Assembly: GCA_964557715.1 (NCBI GenBank)
Contig: CAZLAP010000050.1
Location: forward strand, 1-10,958
Reading direction: 5' to 3'
Source: CAZLAP01 sp964557715
Lineage (GTDB): Bacteria; Patescibacteriota; Minisyncoccia; Minisyncoccales; RBG-13-42-11
Length of the DNA stretch: 10,958 bases
Numbering within the stretch: the stretch's first letter is position 1; every line of letters starts with the position of its first letter. The position numbers were made by a program, and so were the translations under genes. Shown here piece by piece: positions 5,369 to 10,944 of the stretch. The notes beneath the pieces are model-generated. The model worked only from the letters and a program-made list of their open reading frames with translations, ran no database searches and was not told the DNA's origin.

Positions 5369-5764
5369 ATGAAAGGTTATATTTCCAACATTGAAGAAGC
5401 TACTAAAGAAAACGAAAATTTCAGAAAAGTGCTTTATACCGGCAAGAATAGCCAGCTGGTGGTAATGAGTTTGCAGCCTGGAGAAGAAATTGGAGAAGAA
5501 ACGCATGAATTAGACCAATTTATTCGGGTTGAAGAAGGACAAGGCAAGGCTATTTTAGACGGCGTAGAGCACGAAATTAAAGACGATTACGCGGTAGTTA
5601 TTCCGGCCGGCACAAAACACAACATCGTAAACGGCAACAATGGAAAGATGAAGCTTTACACCATTTATTCGCCGCCTGAACATAAAGACGGGATAATTCA
5701 CCAAACCAAAAAAGATGCTTTGGCTGATGAAGACGACCATTTTGACGGAAAAACCACTGAATAA
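5369..5764 (+). CDS. Cupin domain protein
   Basis: A 131-residue single-domain cupin from ATG 5369. The frame is open from 5306, inside the GerMN gene, but the extra 21 residues are basic and do not look like cupin sequence, and MKGYISNIEEAT is a natural family N-terminus. Cupin motif 1 is GEEIGEETHELDQF…EEGQG (38-59) with H46 as a likely metal ligand; the second histidine of the usual HxH is Leu48. Motif 2 is IPAGTKHNIVN (78-88), with H84 as ligand. The acidic, His-containing tail SPPEHKDGIIHQTKKDALADEDD (outline of 101-123) is typical of small stand-alone cupins of this type. The substrate is unknown; many such proteins are metal-dependent isomerases, oxygenases or sensors. It is the last gene before the long hairpin terminator. 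Confidence 0.88.
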   Translation: MKGYISNIEEATKENENFRKVLYTGKNSQLVVMSLQPGEEIGEETHELDQFIRVEEGQGKAILDGVEHEIKDDYAVVIPAGTKHNIVNGNNGKMKLYTIYSPPEHKDGIIHQTKKDALADEDDHFDGKTTE

Positions 5765-5822
5765 GAAAATATTTAGGTTTTTTAGTTTTTAAGCAATTAA
5801 AAAAAGTCATCTCAGAGCCATC

Positions 5823-5886
5823 AAAGTCAAGGGCACTTTGTGCTTCCTCCGAGGAAGCACAAAGTGCCCTTAATCTTGACTTTTTT
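5823..5886 (+). terminator. Very long palindromic terminator (repeat core copy A)
   Basis: Arms 5829-5849 and 5851-5871 are a perfect 21-bp inverted repeat around C5850, folding with a CCG triloop. AAAGTCA (5823-5829) and TGACTTT (5877-5883) can add an outer stem across a bulge, and T5881-T5886 forms the U-tract. It ends the transcript of the cupin gene. The inner 25 nt (5838-5862) are identical to 6263-6287 in the second terminator. The stem is far longer than an ordinary terminator needs. Confidence 0.92.
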
Positions 5887-5903
5887 ATCTTTTAGAATAT
5901 AAT
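5876..5903 (+). promoter_or_regulatory. Near-consensus promoter overlapping the terminator
   Basis: TTGACT (5876-5881) and TATAAT (5898-5903) have a 16-base spacer. The -35 box is the 3' outer arm of the terminator hairpin, so ending one transcript and starting the next share bases. Transcription would begin near 5910, about 57 bases before ATG 5967. A small hairpin AAGAC/GTCTT (5915-5929) lies in the leader. Confidence 0.72.
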
Positions 5904-5950
5904 TTAAGCCAGAAAAGACTTTTGGTCTTATTTTCAATTTAATAAATGGA

Positions 5951-5957
5951 AGAGGAG
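5951..5957 (+). promoter_or_regulatory. Shine-Dalgarno sequence deciding the start at 5967
   Basis: AGAGGAG is 9 bases before ATG 5967. The in-frame ATGs at 5946 and 5958 lie before or too close to it, so 5967 is preferred. Confidence 0.75.
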
Positions 5958-5966
5958 ATGACAGTT

Positions 5967-6245
5967 ATGGATTATAAATTGATTGTTAAAGAAGTAGAAA
6001 GAAAAGATAACAAGGAAGTATTAAGTGTAGTTATAGAGAACGGTCCTTTTGAGATGCGTTTTTGCAGAAAAAGAAATCGGGTTTCCATTGTTAGTTTCGC
6101 GAGATTTGACGGTTCGCAAGATGAAGCTATATGGATTCCAAACTTGTATTTTTTACCAGCTATAAAAATCGCCAGAGGAATATTTTTTCCCCATAAAAAC
6201 CATAAAAACAAAAAAACCTTTCAAAAAACTTTTAATAAAACATAG
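5967..6245 (+). CDS. Uncharacterised small basic-tailed protein between two palindromic terminators
   Basis: A 92-residue protein from ATG 5967; the longer form from 5946 would add seven residues (MEEEMTV) but would place the Shine-Dalgarno sequence inside the gene. Residues 1-60 look like beta-strands with alternating hydrophobics (YKLIVKEVE…VLSVVIENGPFEMRFCRKRNRVSIVSF). Residues 63-83 are more hydrophobic (IWIPNLYFLPAIKIARGIFF), possibly a membrane-surface segment, and the tail is strongly basic (HKNHKNKKTFQKTFNKT). No family is recognised. It has its own promoter and Shine-Dalgarno sequence and a terminator of the same repeat family on each side, so the gene plus flanks may be a separate unit. 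Whether it was acquired is not known. Confidence 0.7.
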   Translation: MDYKLIVKEVERKDNKEVLSVVIENGPFEMRFCRKRNRVSIVSFARFDGSQDEAIWIPNLYFLPAIKIARGIFFPHKNHKNKKTFQKTFNKT

Positions 6246-6253
6246 CGTATTAT

Positions 6254-6305
6254 AGGCACATCTTGTGCTTCCTCCGAGGAAGCACAAGATGTGCCTTTTC
6301 TTTTT
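6254..6305 (+). terminator. Second long palindromic terminator (repeat core copy B)
   Basis: Arms 6254-6274 and 6276-6296 form a perfect 21-bp inverted repeat around C6275, followed by TTTTCTTTTT. The inner 25 nt equal those of 5838-5862. The stem differs from copy A outside the core in a compensatory way: between the core and the outer GGCAC/GTGCC pairs, copy A has T/A and copy B has ATC/GAT. It ends the 5967-6245 transcript. Confidence 0.92.
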
Positions 6306-6311
6306 GAAATA

Positions 6312-6320
6312 TGGTAAAAT
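6312..6320 (+). promoter_or_regulatory. Possible extended -10 promoter for the 6365-10855 operon
   Basis: TGGTAAAAT fits the TGnTATAAT extended -10 pattern with one change. No -35 is obvious, as the right distance falls on the terminator tail. The transcript would start near 6327, just before motif copy 4. Confidence 0.45.
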
Positions 6321-6330
6321 AAAAAAGTCG

Positions 6331-6343
6331 TAAAAAGGTCGCA
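6331..6343 (+). repeat. Copy 4 of the TAAAAAGGTCG(C/A)A upstream motif
   Basis: TAAAAAGGTCGCA ends 21 bases before ATG 6365. A related AAAAAAGTCG (6321-6330) abuts it upstream. Unlike copies 2 and 3 it is not near a stop codon, so the motif is not just a feature of gene ends. Confidence 0.6.
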
Positions 6344-6364
6344 AATTAAATTATTTTTAAAATT

Positions 6365-6799
6365 ATGCTATCTATTAACAAACACAGCATTATCAGAACA
6401 ATTTATCTTTATCTTTTTACTTTAGTCGGCTTAGCCTTATTGATTATCGGCACAGTTAAATTTATTGATATGGGATTGAAAACTTTTGTTTTTACCAAAG
6501 CAGAAGAACCGGAAGCGGTCCAGCAAAGATATTATTCAGATCCGGTTAATATTTACGCGTTCAAACTGGAAAATCTTCAAGATGACGAAGAATTGACCCA
6601 GGAAGAAAGGCAAACCTTAAAAGAGTTTTTAGCAGATTACAAAGAATTGCAGGAAAAAGAAGAAAAGATAGATTATTTGGCTTCAAAAAGACAGAGAGAG
6701 GCATCCAACAATTTGGCAATGATTATTGTCGGTTTGCCTTTGTATCTTTATCACTGGAGAATAATAAAAAGAGAAACAAAAGAAGCGAAAGAAGTTTAA
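6365..6799 (+). CDS. Two-TM protein with acidic coiled-coil middle, unknown function
   Basis: A 144-residue protein. TM1 is about residues 12-32 (IYLYLFTLVGLALLIIGTVKF), TM2 about 116-131 (NLAMIIVGLPLYLYHW). Between them is a long charged region rich in Glu, Asp and Lys (about 66-112), probably helical or coiled coil (DDEELTQEERQTLKEFL, YKELQEKEEKIDYLASK). The RxIYLYLFTLVGL…IGxxKFIDMGLK…F pattern resembles uncharacterised membrane proteins I associate with CPR genomes; no named family is claimed. The tail is basic (RIIKRETKEAKEV). It is the first gene of the operon that ends with the ClpC-like ATPase, 33 bases before the SIMPL gene, and lacks a Shine-Dalgarno sequence. Confidence 0.78.
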   Translation: MLSINKHSIIRTIYLYLFTLVGLALLIIGTVKFIDMGLKTFVFTKAEEPEAVQQRYYSDPVNIYAFKLENLQDDEELTQEERQTLKEFLADYKELQEKEEKIDYLASKRQREASNNLAMIIVGLPLYLYHWRIIKRETKEAKEV

Positions 6800-6832
6800 G
6801 AAGCCAATAAAAAATTTTAATTTTAAAACAAT

Positions 6833-7597
6833 ATGAAAGAAGAAATTAAAAACATTTTAGCCGCAATACTGGGATTGTTTTTGATCGTTTTAACAATTTC
6901 AGCGGTAATCAGTATTAAAGAGAAACTTCAGGAAACGGAAAATAAGATTACTGTTTTAGGAGTAGGAATTGTTTATACCGAGCCTGAATTGGCTTTGGCC
7001 AGTTTTTCTGTGATTAGCGAAGCCAAAACCGTGGCTGAGGCGATGAGCGAAAATGCGGAGAAAATGAACAAAGTGGTTGATTTTATGAAAGAGCAGGGAA
7101 TAGAGGAAAAAGATCTAAAAACAGCGAACTTTAACATTTATCCCCGTTATGAATGGTATGACGAAGAAAACCAAATTTTTTCTTCAGGAGGAAAAAGAGT
7201 TTTGGTTGGCTATGAGCTTACTCAAACTCTGGAAGTGAAAATCAGGGATATGGAAAAAATCGGGGCGATTATTGAAGGCGGCGCTTCTGCCGGAGCGAAT
7301 CAAATTGGAGATTTGCAGTTTACTCTGGATGATGAAAAGCAGGAGGAATTGAAAAAACAGGCCAGAGAAGAGGCCATTGATAAAGCAAAATCCAAGGCCA
7401 AAGAGCTTGCTGAACAGTTGGGAGTTAGGTTAGTTAAAATCAGTAATTTCAGCGAAAGCAGTCTTGTTCCTTATTTTTACCCTATGAAAGAATCAGTTGC
7501 GGGAATGGGAGGAGCGGATTCTGCTTCAGTTCCCCAAATTCAGACCGGAGAAAATAAGGTTGAAGTTCAGGTTTCAATAACCTATGAAATTAAATAA
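6833..7597 (+). CDS. SIMPL domain (DUF541) envelope protein
   Basis: A 254-residue protein with an N-terminal signal anchor (about 8-28) and a SIMPL/DUF541 domain filling most of the rest (about 37-254). Typical features are ITVLGVGIVYTEPELALASFSV (39-60 in outline), the helix AMSENAEKMNKVVDFMKEQGIEEKDLKT (70-97), the strand NFNIYPRYEWYDE (99-111) and the helix EEAIDKAKSKAKELAEQLG near 180-199. SIMPL proteins such as BP26/Omp28 are envelope proteins of poorly defined role; some form ring-like oligomers. The anchor places this domain outside the membrane. The last 14 bases overlap the next gene. Operon position upstream of a membrane AAA+ protein suggests an envelope function but does not prove one. 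Confidence 0.9.
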   Translation: MKEEIKNILAAILGLFLIVLTISAVISIKEKLQETENKITVLGVGIVYTEPELALASFSVISEAKTVAEAMSENAEKMNKVVDFMKEQGIEEKDLKTANFNIYPRYEWYDEENQIFSSGGKRVLVGYELTQTLEVKIRDMEKIGAIIEGGASAGANQIGDLQFTLDDEKQEELKKQAREEAIDKAKSKAKELAEQLGVRLVKISNFSESSLVPYFYPMKESVAGMGGADSASVPQIQTGENKVEVQVSITYEIK

Positions 7598-7916
7598 AAG
7601 CGCGGCAGAAAAGATAGCTTGGACTCAGCATTCAAAGATAAAGTTAAAGCAGTATCGTTTTTCAGAAAAAAGAGTTTTAAGGATTTTTCGCCATCCTGAC
7701 AGAGTGGAAGAGGGAATTGCGCCTGATACTATCGCCGCTATGCAGATTACCGGCACGAAAAAGCACCCGACCGAGGCCTGGCTTATGTATGTGATTTTGA
7801 AAAAGCCTAAAATAATAAAAATAATTTCAGCTTGGAGATATCCTGGAAGAACGCCAATCGGCGAAAGGCCGATTATTCCTCAAGATGATTTAGAGGAATT
7901 ATATAAAACAATATAA
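7584..7916 (+). CDS. Small basic protein of unknown function, distant DUF4258/toxin-like look
   Basis: A 110-residue soluble basic protein. Visible conserved-looking pieces are WTQHSKIKLKQYRFSEKRV (13-31), RHPDRVEEGIAPDTIA (36-51) and ISAWRYPGRTPIGE (81-94). The opening 'HS..K..…' followed by a helix and a basic strand recalls the DUF4258 and RelE-like small nuclease folds, with H16, R40 and W84-R85 as candidate functional residues, but I cannot assign a family with confidence. There is no adjacent antitoxin-like gene, so a toxin-antitoxin pair is not supported. The start overlaps the SIMPL gene by 14 bases in another frame, and the membrane protein gene starts 8 bases after the stop; it is therefore inside the operon. 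Confidence 0.75.
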   Translation: MKLNKSAAEKIAWTQHSKIKLKQYRFSEKRVLRIFRHPDRVEEGIAPDTIAAMQITGTKKHPTEAWLMYVILKKPKIIKIISAWRYPGRTPIGERPIIPQDDLEELYKTI

Positions 7917-7924
7917 TAAGAACA

Positions 7925-8305
7925 ATGAATAATATTTTCAGCCAATGGCTTTGCTGGCAGTTTTTTGAAGTTCCTAAGGAAATTTTAAAAATCTGGAGGA
8001 ATTTTCTTCTGTTTAACCTTAATTATTTTTCAATACCCTTGCTTGTTAAAACGTTTTTTTCGCATTGGAGAAAATACAAATGGTTTTATGGCAGAGGATT
8101 TGACATAGGAAAGTATTTTGAAGTTTTTGTTTCTAATTTAATTTCAAGAATTTTCGGCGCCATAACCAGAGGCTTTTTGATATTTGCCGGGTTAATAATT
8201 GAAATTTTGATTTTTTTCGCCGGTTTGGTTGTTTTTCTCTGCTGGCTCTTTTTGCCGTTTTTTTTGATTGCCGGTTTAATTATCGGATTAAAATTTATTT
8301 TTTAG
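7925..8305 (+). CDS. Membrane protein, probable partner of the ClpC-like ATPase
   Basis: A 126-residue protein. The N-terminal half is aromatic and amphipathic rather than fully hydrophobic: FFEVPKEILKIWRNFLLFNLNYF (13-35 in outline), then FSIPLLVKTFFSHWRKYKW and YGRGFDIGKYFEVF. The C-terminal half (about 82-126) holds two very hydrophobic helices. The IPLLVKTFFSHWRKYKW…YGRGFD stretch looks strongly conserved in kind, and I associate this protein with the gene immediately before ClpC-like ATPases in CPR genomes; that association is memory, not a search. It ends 6 bases before ATG 8312 on the same strand. A role in anchoring or regulating the ATPase is an inference from this spacing. Other bacteria have no obvious counterpart that I can name. 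Confidence 0.78.
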   Translation: MNNIFSQWLCWQFFEVPKEILKIWRNFLLFNLNYFSIPLLVKTFFSHWRKYKWFYGRGFDIGKYFEVFVSNLISRIFGAITRGFLIFAGLIIEILIFFAGLVVFLCWLFLPFFLIAGLIIGLKFIF

Positions 8306-8311
8306 GACAGT

Positions 8312-10855
8312 ATGGCAGACGTATTCAATTTTAATTTAAAAAAAGCTGAGATTTATCAGGCAATAAAATGGTCAAAAAATCCTTTTTTCAGGTTTGTTAA
8401 ACCTCTGAAAAAGCTGTTTTTTGCTTTGTTTGTCATTTTTTTTCTTGTTTTTATATACAACCTTGAGCTTCCAAATTTAGGCTTTTCAATGGTTTTTTTT
8501 GTATTATCTTTGAGTTTTAAAATAAAAGAATTTTTCTTCAATTCAAAGTTTAAAAATCCCAGAATAAAATCAATAAACGAAGCGTTAAAAGCTTCGGAAA
8601 CTTTCAATCTGGCTGATTTTTTAAGCTTTGAATCGGCCAGAGCCGTTTATCGTTCAATGCAGTTTGCCAGAAAGCATAATCTTTCTGAAATAAATTCCGA
8701 TGTTTTGTTTTATTTTCTTATTGAAAAAAATCCCGAATTGAATTTTATTTTTTCGCGTTTGCTTATTAACATAAAAGATTTGAAAAAAATCCTTAAAATT
8801 TCTTTGGAAAATTTAAAGAAAAACGCCGGCATTAAAAAACAAGAAATGATTTTTTCCGAAGACTTGCAAAAATCGCTGATTGAATCTTTGAAAATTGCCG
8901 GAAAAAACAAGCATTTAAGAGTTGAGGCTGAAGATATAATTGCCGGTTTAGCCGTTCACAACTTGATTTTTAAAAAAATCTTGATTGATTTTAATTTGAA
9001 ATTTGAAGACGTTAAAAATTTATCACAATGGCTGGAAAAATTGACGAAAATAGTTGAAGAAAGAAAAAAATTCTGGGAATGGAAAAATTTGATAAAAAGA
9101 GGCTCGTTGGCAAAAGAATGGGCAGCCGGCTACACCATTACACTTGATCCTTTTTCAACTGATTTGTCTAAAGAGGTAAGAAGGAAGGCGTTTTCCGAGG
9201 TTGTCGGGCATAAAAAAGAAATTAAAGCCATGGAAAGAATTTTAGCCAGAAAAGAAAAAAATAATGTTTTGATAGTTGGCGAAGCGGGTAGCGGAAGAAA
9301 AAGCATGGTTTACGCTCTGGCTGAAAAAAGCGCTTCGGGAGAAAGCCTGCCCGAAATCAATTATAAAAGAGTTATTCAATTGGATTTGTCAGCTTTAATG
9401 TCTCAAATTTCCTCAACAGAAGAAACTGAATTTATTTTAGATAATATTTTCAAAGAAGTGATTTCTGCCGGCAATGTTATTTTAGTTATAGATGAGATCC
9501 ATAATTTTATCGGCGGTAGCGCCCGGCTGGGAGCAATTGACATCTCGGGAATTCTCACTCCTTACCTGGCTTATCCTTCTTTCCAAATTGTGGCCCTTAC
9601 CACTTTTGAAGGTTTGCATAAAAACATTGAGCAAAACACTTCTATTTTGTCGCTATTGGAAAAAGTTGAAGTGAGTGAAATCTCTGAAGAAGAAACCTTG
9701 ATGCTTTTGCAGGATTTGGCTTTAAAATTAGAATACAAGTATAAAAAATTCATTTCTTATTCGTCTCTCAGAGATATTATTGTTTACTGTTCAAGATATA
9801 TGCAGGCAATTCCTTTTCCGGAAAAAGCAATGAGTTTGCTTGACGAAGCAATGGCTTATTTAAGCCAAACTAAAGAGAAAGTGCTTTTGTCTAAGCATAT
9901 TGCCCGCATTGTTTCCGAAAAAACAGAAATACCTGTTGGAGATATAGCTAAGAAAGAAAAACAGGTTTTGCTTAACCTGGAGCCTTTGATCCATGAAATA
10001 ATTATTAATCAGGAAGAAGCGGTAAAAGAAATTTCAACCGCTTTGAGAAGAGCAAGGGCGGGAGTGGCGGCAAAAACAGGGCCAATGGGAGCATTCTTGT
10101 TTTTAGGTCCTACCGGCGTTGGAAAAACTGAAACTTGCAAAGCTTTGGCAGAGATTTACTTCGGTTCGAAAGAAAAAATGATAAGGCTGGATATGTCTGA
10201 ATTTCAAAATACTGCTGACATTTCCCGTTTGCTCGGTTCTACCAACGAAGAGGGCCTTTTGACTACCGAGGTGAGAGAGAAACCTTTTTCTTTGATACTT
10301 TTAGATGAAATAGAAAAAGCCCATCCAAATGTTTTAAATTTGTTTTTGCAGGTGTTGGACGAAGGACATCTGACGGACGGAATGGGAAGAAAGGTTGATT
10401 TTAAAAGCTCAATAATCATTGCCACTTCCAATGCAGGCTATCAGATGATTTTAAAAGCGTTAAAGGAGAAAACTGAATGGTTTAAAGTTAAAGAGATACT
10501 TTTGGATTATCTTTTTGCGGAAAATATTTTTCGACCGGAATTTATTAATCGCTTTGACGCAATGGTGGTTTTCAAACCTTTGTCCAAGGAAAATCTTTTA
10601 GACATAGCAGAATTGATGCTTAAAAAAATAAACAAAAATTTAAAAGAAAAAGAAGTTGAACTTGTTGTTACCAAAGAGCTTAAGGAAAAAATTGTTGAGC
10701 TTGGCTATAATCCTACTTTTGGAGCAAGAGAAATGAAAAGAGTCATTCAAGATAAGGTTGAAAATATCTTGGCTTCCGCTTTGCTGTCGGGCGAAATTAA
10801 AAGAGGCAGCAAAATAGAAATAAACACAGAAGATTTCAGTTTAATAATTAAATAA
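8312..10855 (+). CDS. Membrane-anchored double-AAA+ ClpC-like ATPase with degenerate first module
   Basis: An 847-residue Hsp100/Clp-class protein. Two hydrophobic segments (about 34-49 and 57-70) anchor the N-terminus, unlike cytosolic ClpA/B/C. Two Clp_N-like helical repeats follow (about 104-165 and 180-240). The linker AAGYTITLDPFSTDLSKE (271-288) matches the conserved entry to AAA module 1. Module 1 (about 295-520) has Walker A GEAGSGRKS (323-331), with Arg329 where Lys is usual, and an intact Walker B VILVIDE (389-395). The KYRG pore-loop region is replaced by QISSTEE (365-371), and the RRF arginine finger by SILSLLEKV (444-452). Module 2 (about 560-847) keeps Walker A GPTGVGKT (599-606), Walker B LILLDE (661-666), sensor 1 N707, arginine finger R747 (FRPEFINRFD) and sensor 2 GAR (804-806). 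It lacks the GYVG pore loop (GSTNEEGLL at 642-650) and a ClpP-binding LGF/IGF loop. There is no M-domain coiled coil. Known relatives unfold proteins; here a remodelling or signalling role is inferred. Confidence 0.9.
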   Translation: MADVFNFNLKKAEIYQAIKWSKNPFFRFVKPLKKLFFALFVIFFLVFIYNLELPNLGFSMVFFVLSLSFKIKEFFFNSKFKNPRIKSINEALKASETFNLADFLSFESARAVYRSMQFARKHNLSEINSDVLFYFLIEKNPELNFIFSRLLINIKDLKKILKISLENLKKNAGIKKQEMIFSEDLQKSLIESLKIAGKNKHLRVEAEDIIAGLAVHNLIFKKILIDFNLKFEDVKNLSQWLEKLTKIVEERKKFWEWKNLIKRGSLAKEWAAGYTITLDPFSTDLSKEVRRKAFSEVVGHKKEIKAMERILARKEKNNVLIVGEAGSGRKSMVYALAEKSASGESLPEINYKRVIQLDLSALMSQISSTEETEFILDNIFKEVISAGNVILVIDEIHNFIGGSARLGAIDISGILTPYLAYPSFQIVALTTFEGLHKNIEQNTSILSLLEKVEVSEISEEETLMLLQDLALKLEYKYKKFISYSSLRDIIVYCSRYMQAIPFPEKAMSLLDEAMAYLSQTKEKVLLSKHIARIVSEKTEIPVGDIAKKEKQVLLNLEPLIHEIIINQEEAVKEISTALRRARAGVAAKTGPMGAFLFLGPTGVGKTETCKALAEIYFGSKEKMIRLDMSEFQNTADISRLLGSTNEEGLLTTEVREKPFSLILLDEIEKAHPNVLNLFLQVLDEGHLTDGMGRKVDFKSSIIIATSNAGYQMILKALKEKTEWFKVKEILLDYLFAENIFRPEFINRFDAMVVFKPLSKENLLDIAELMLKKINKNLKEKEVELVVTKELKEKIVELGYNPTFGAREMKRVIQDKVENILASALLSGEIKRGSKIEINTEDFSLIIK

Positions 10856-10860
10856 AGATA

Positions 10861-10875
10861 TGTGTTTCCTCCGAG
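10861..10875 (+). repeat. Half copy of the palindromic terminator core
   Basis: TGTGTTTCCTCCGAG matches the 5' arm and centre of the core in the terminators at 5838-5862 and 6263-6287 at 14 of 15 positions. The 3' arm is missing; the sequence continues ACCCGAGCG. It lies right after the ClpC-like gene and suggests a broken member of the same repeat family. Confidence 0.6.
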
Positions 10876-10898
10876 ACCCGAGCGACAACGAAGGGATC

Positions 10899-10924
10899 AA
10901 AGAGAACTTCGTTCTCTTTTCTAA
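10899..10924 (+). terminator. Rho-independent terminator of the ClpC-like operon
   Basis: Arms AAAGAGAAC (10899-10907) and GTTCTCTTT (10911-10919) enclose a TTC loop, followed by a short, interrupted T tract (TTTTCTAACTT). It lies 44 bases after the stop codon. The same stem read on the minus strand also runs into A/T-rich sequence, so it could work for a convergent gene beyond the window. Confidence 0.7.
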
Positions 10925-10928
10925 CTTC

Positions 10929-10944
10929 ATCCCGTAAACGGGAT
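10929..10944 (+). repeat. Second hairpin near the window end
   Basis: ATCCCG (10929-10934) and CGGGAT (10939-10944) enclose a TAAA loop. Competing pairs exist: AACGAA (10887-10892) with TTCGTT (10944-10949), and GGGAT (10893-10897) with ATCCC (10929-10933), which would enclose the terminator hairpin in a larger stem. What follows is outside the window. Confidence 0.55.

Noticed and set aside
5823..6305. CRISPR array formed by the two similar palindromes
   Set aside because: Only two copies, separated by a whole gene, with T-tracts typical of terminators; no regular spacers and no cas genes.
7584..8305. Toxin-antitoxin pair
   Set aside because: The neighbour of the small basic protein is a membrane protein of 126 residues, not an antitoxin-like DNA-binding protein, and the other neighbour is a SIMPL protein.
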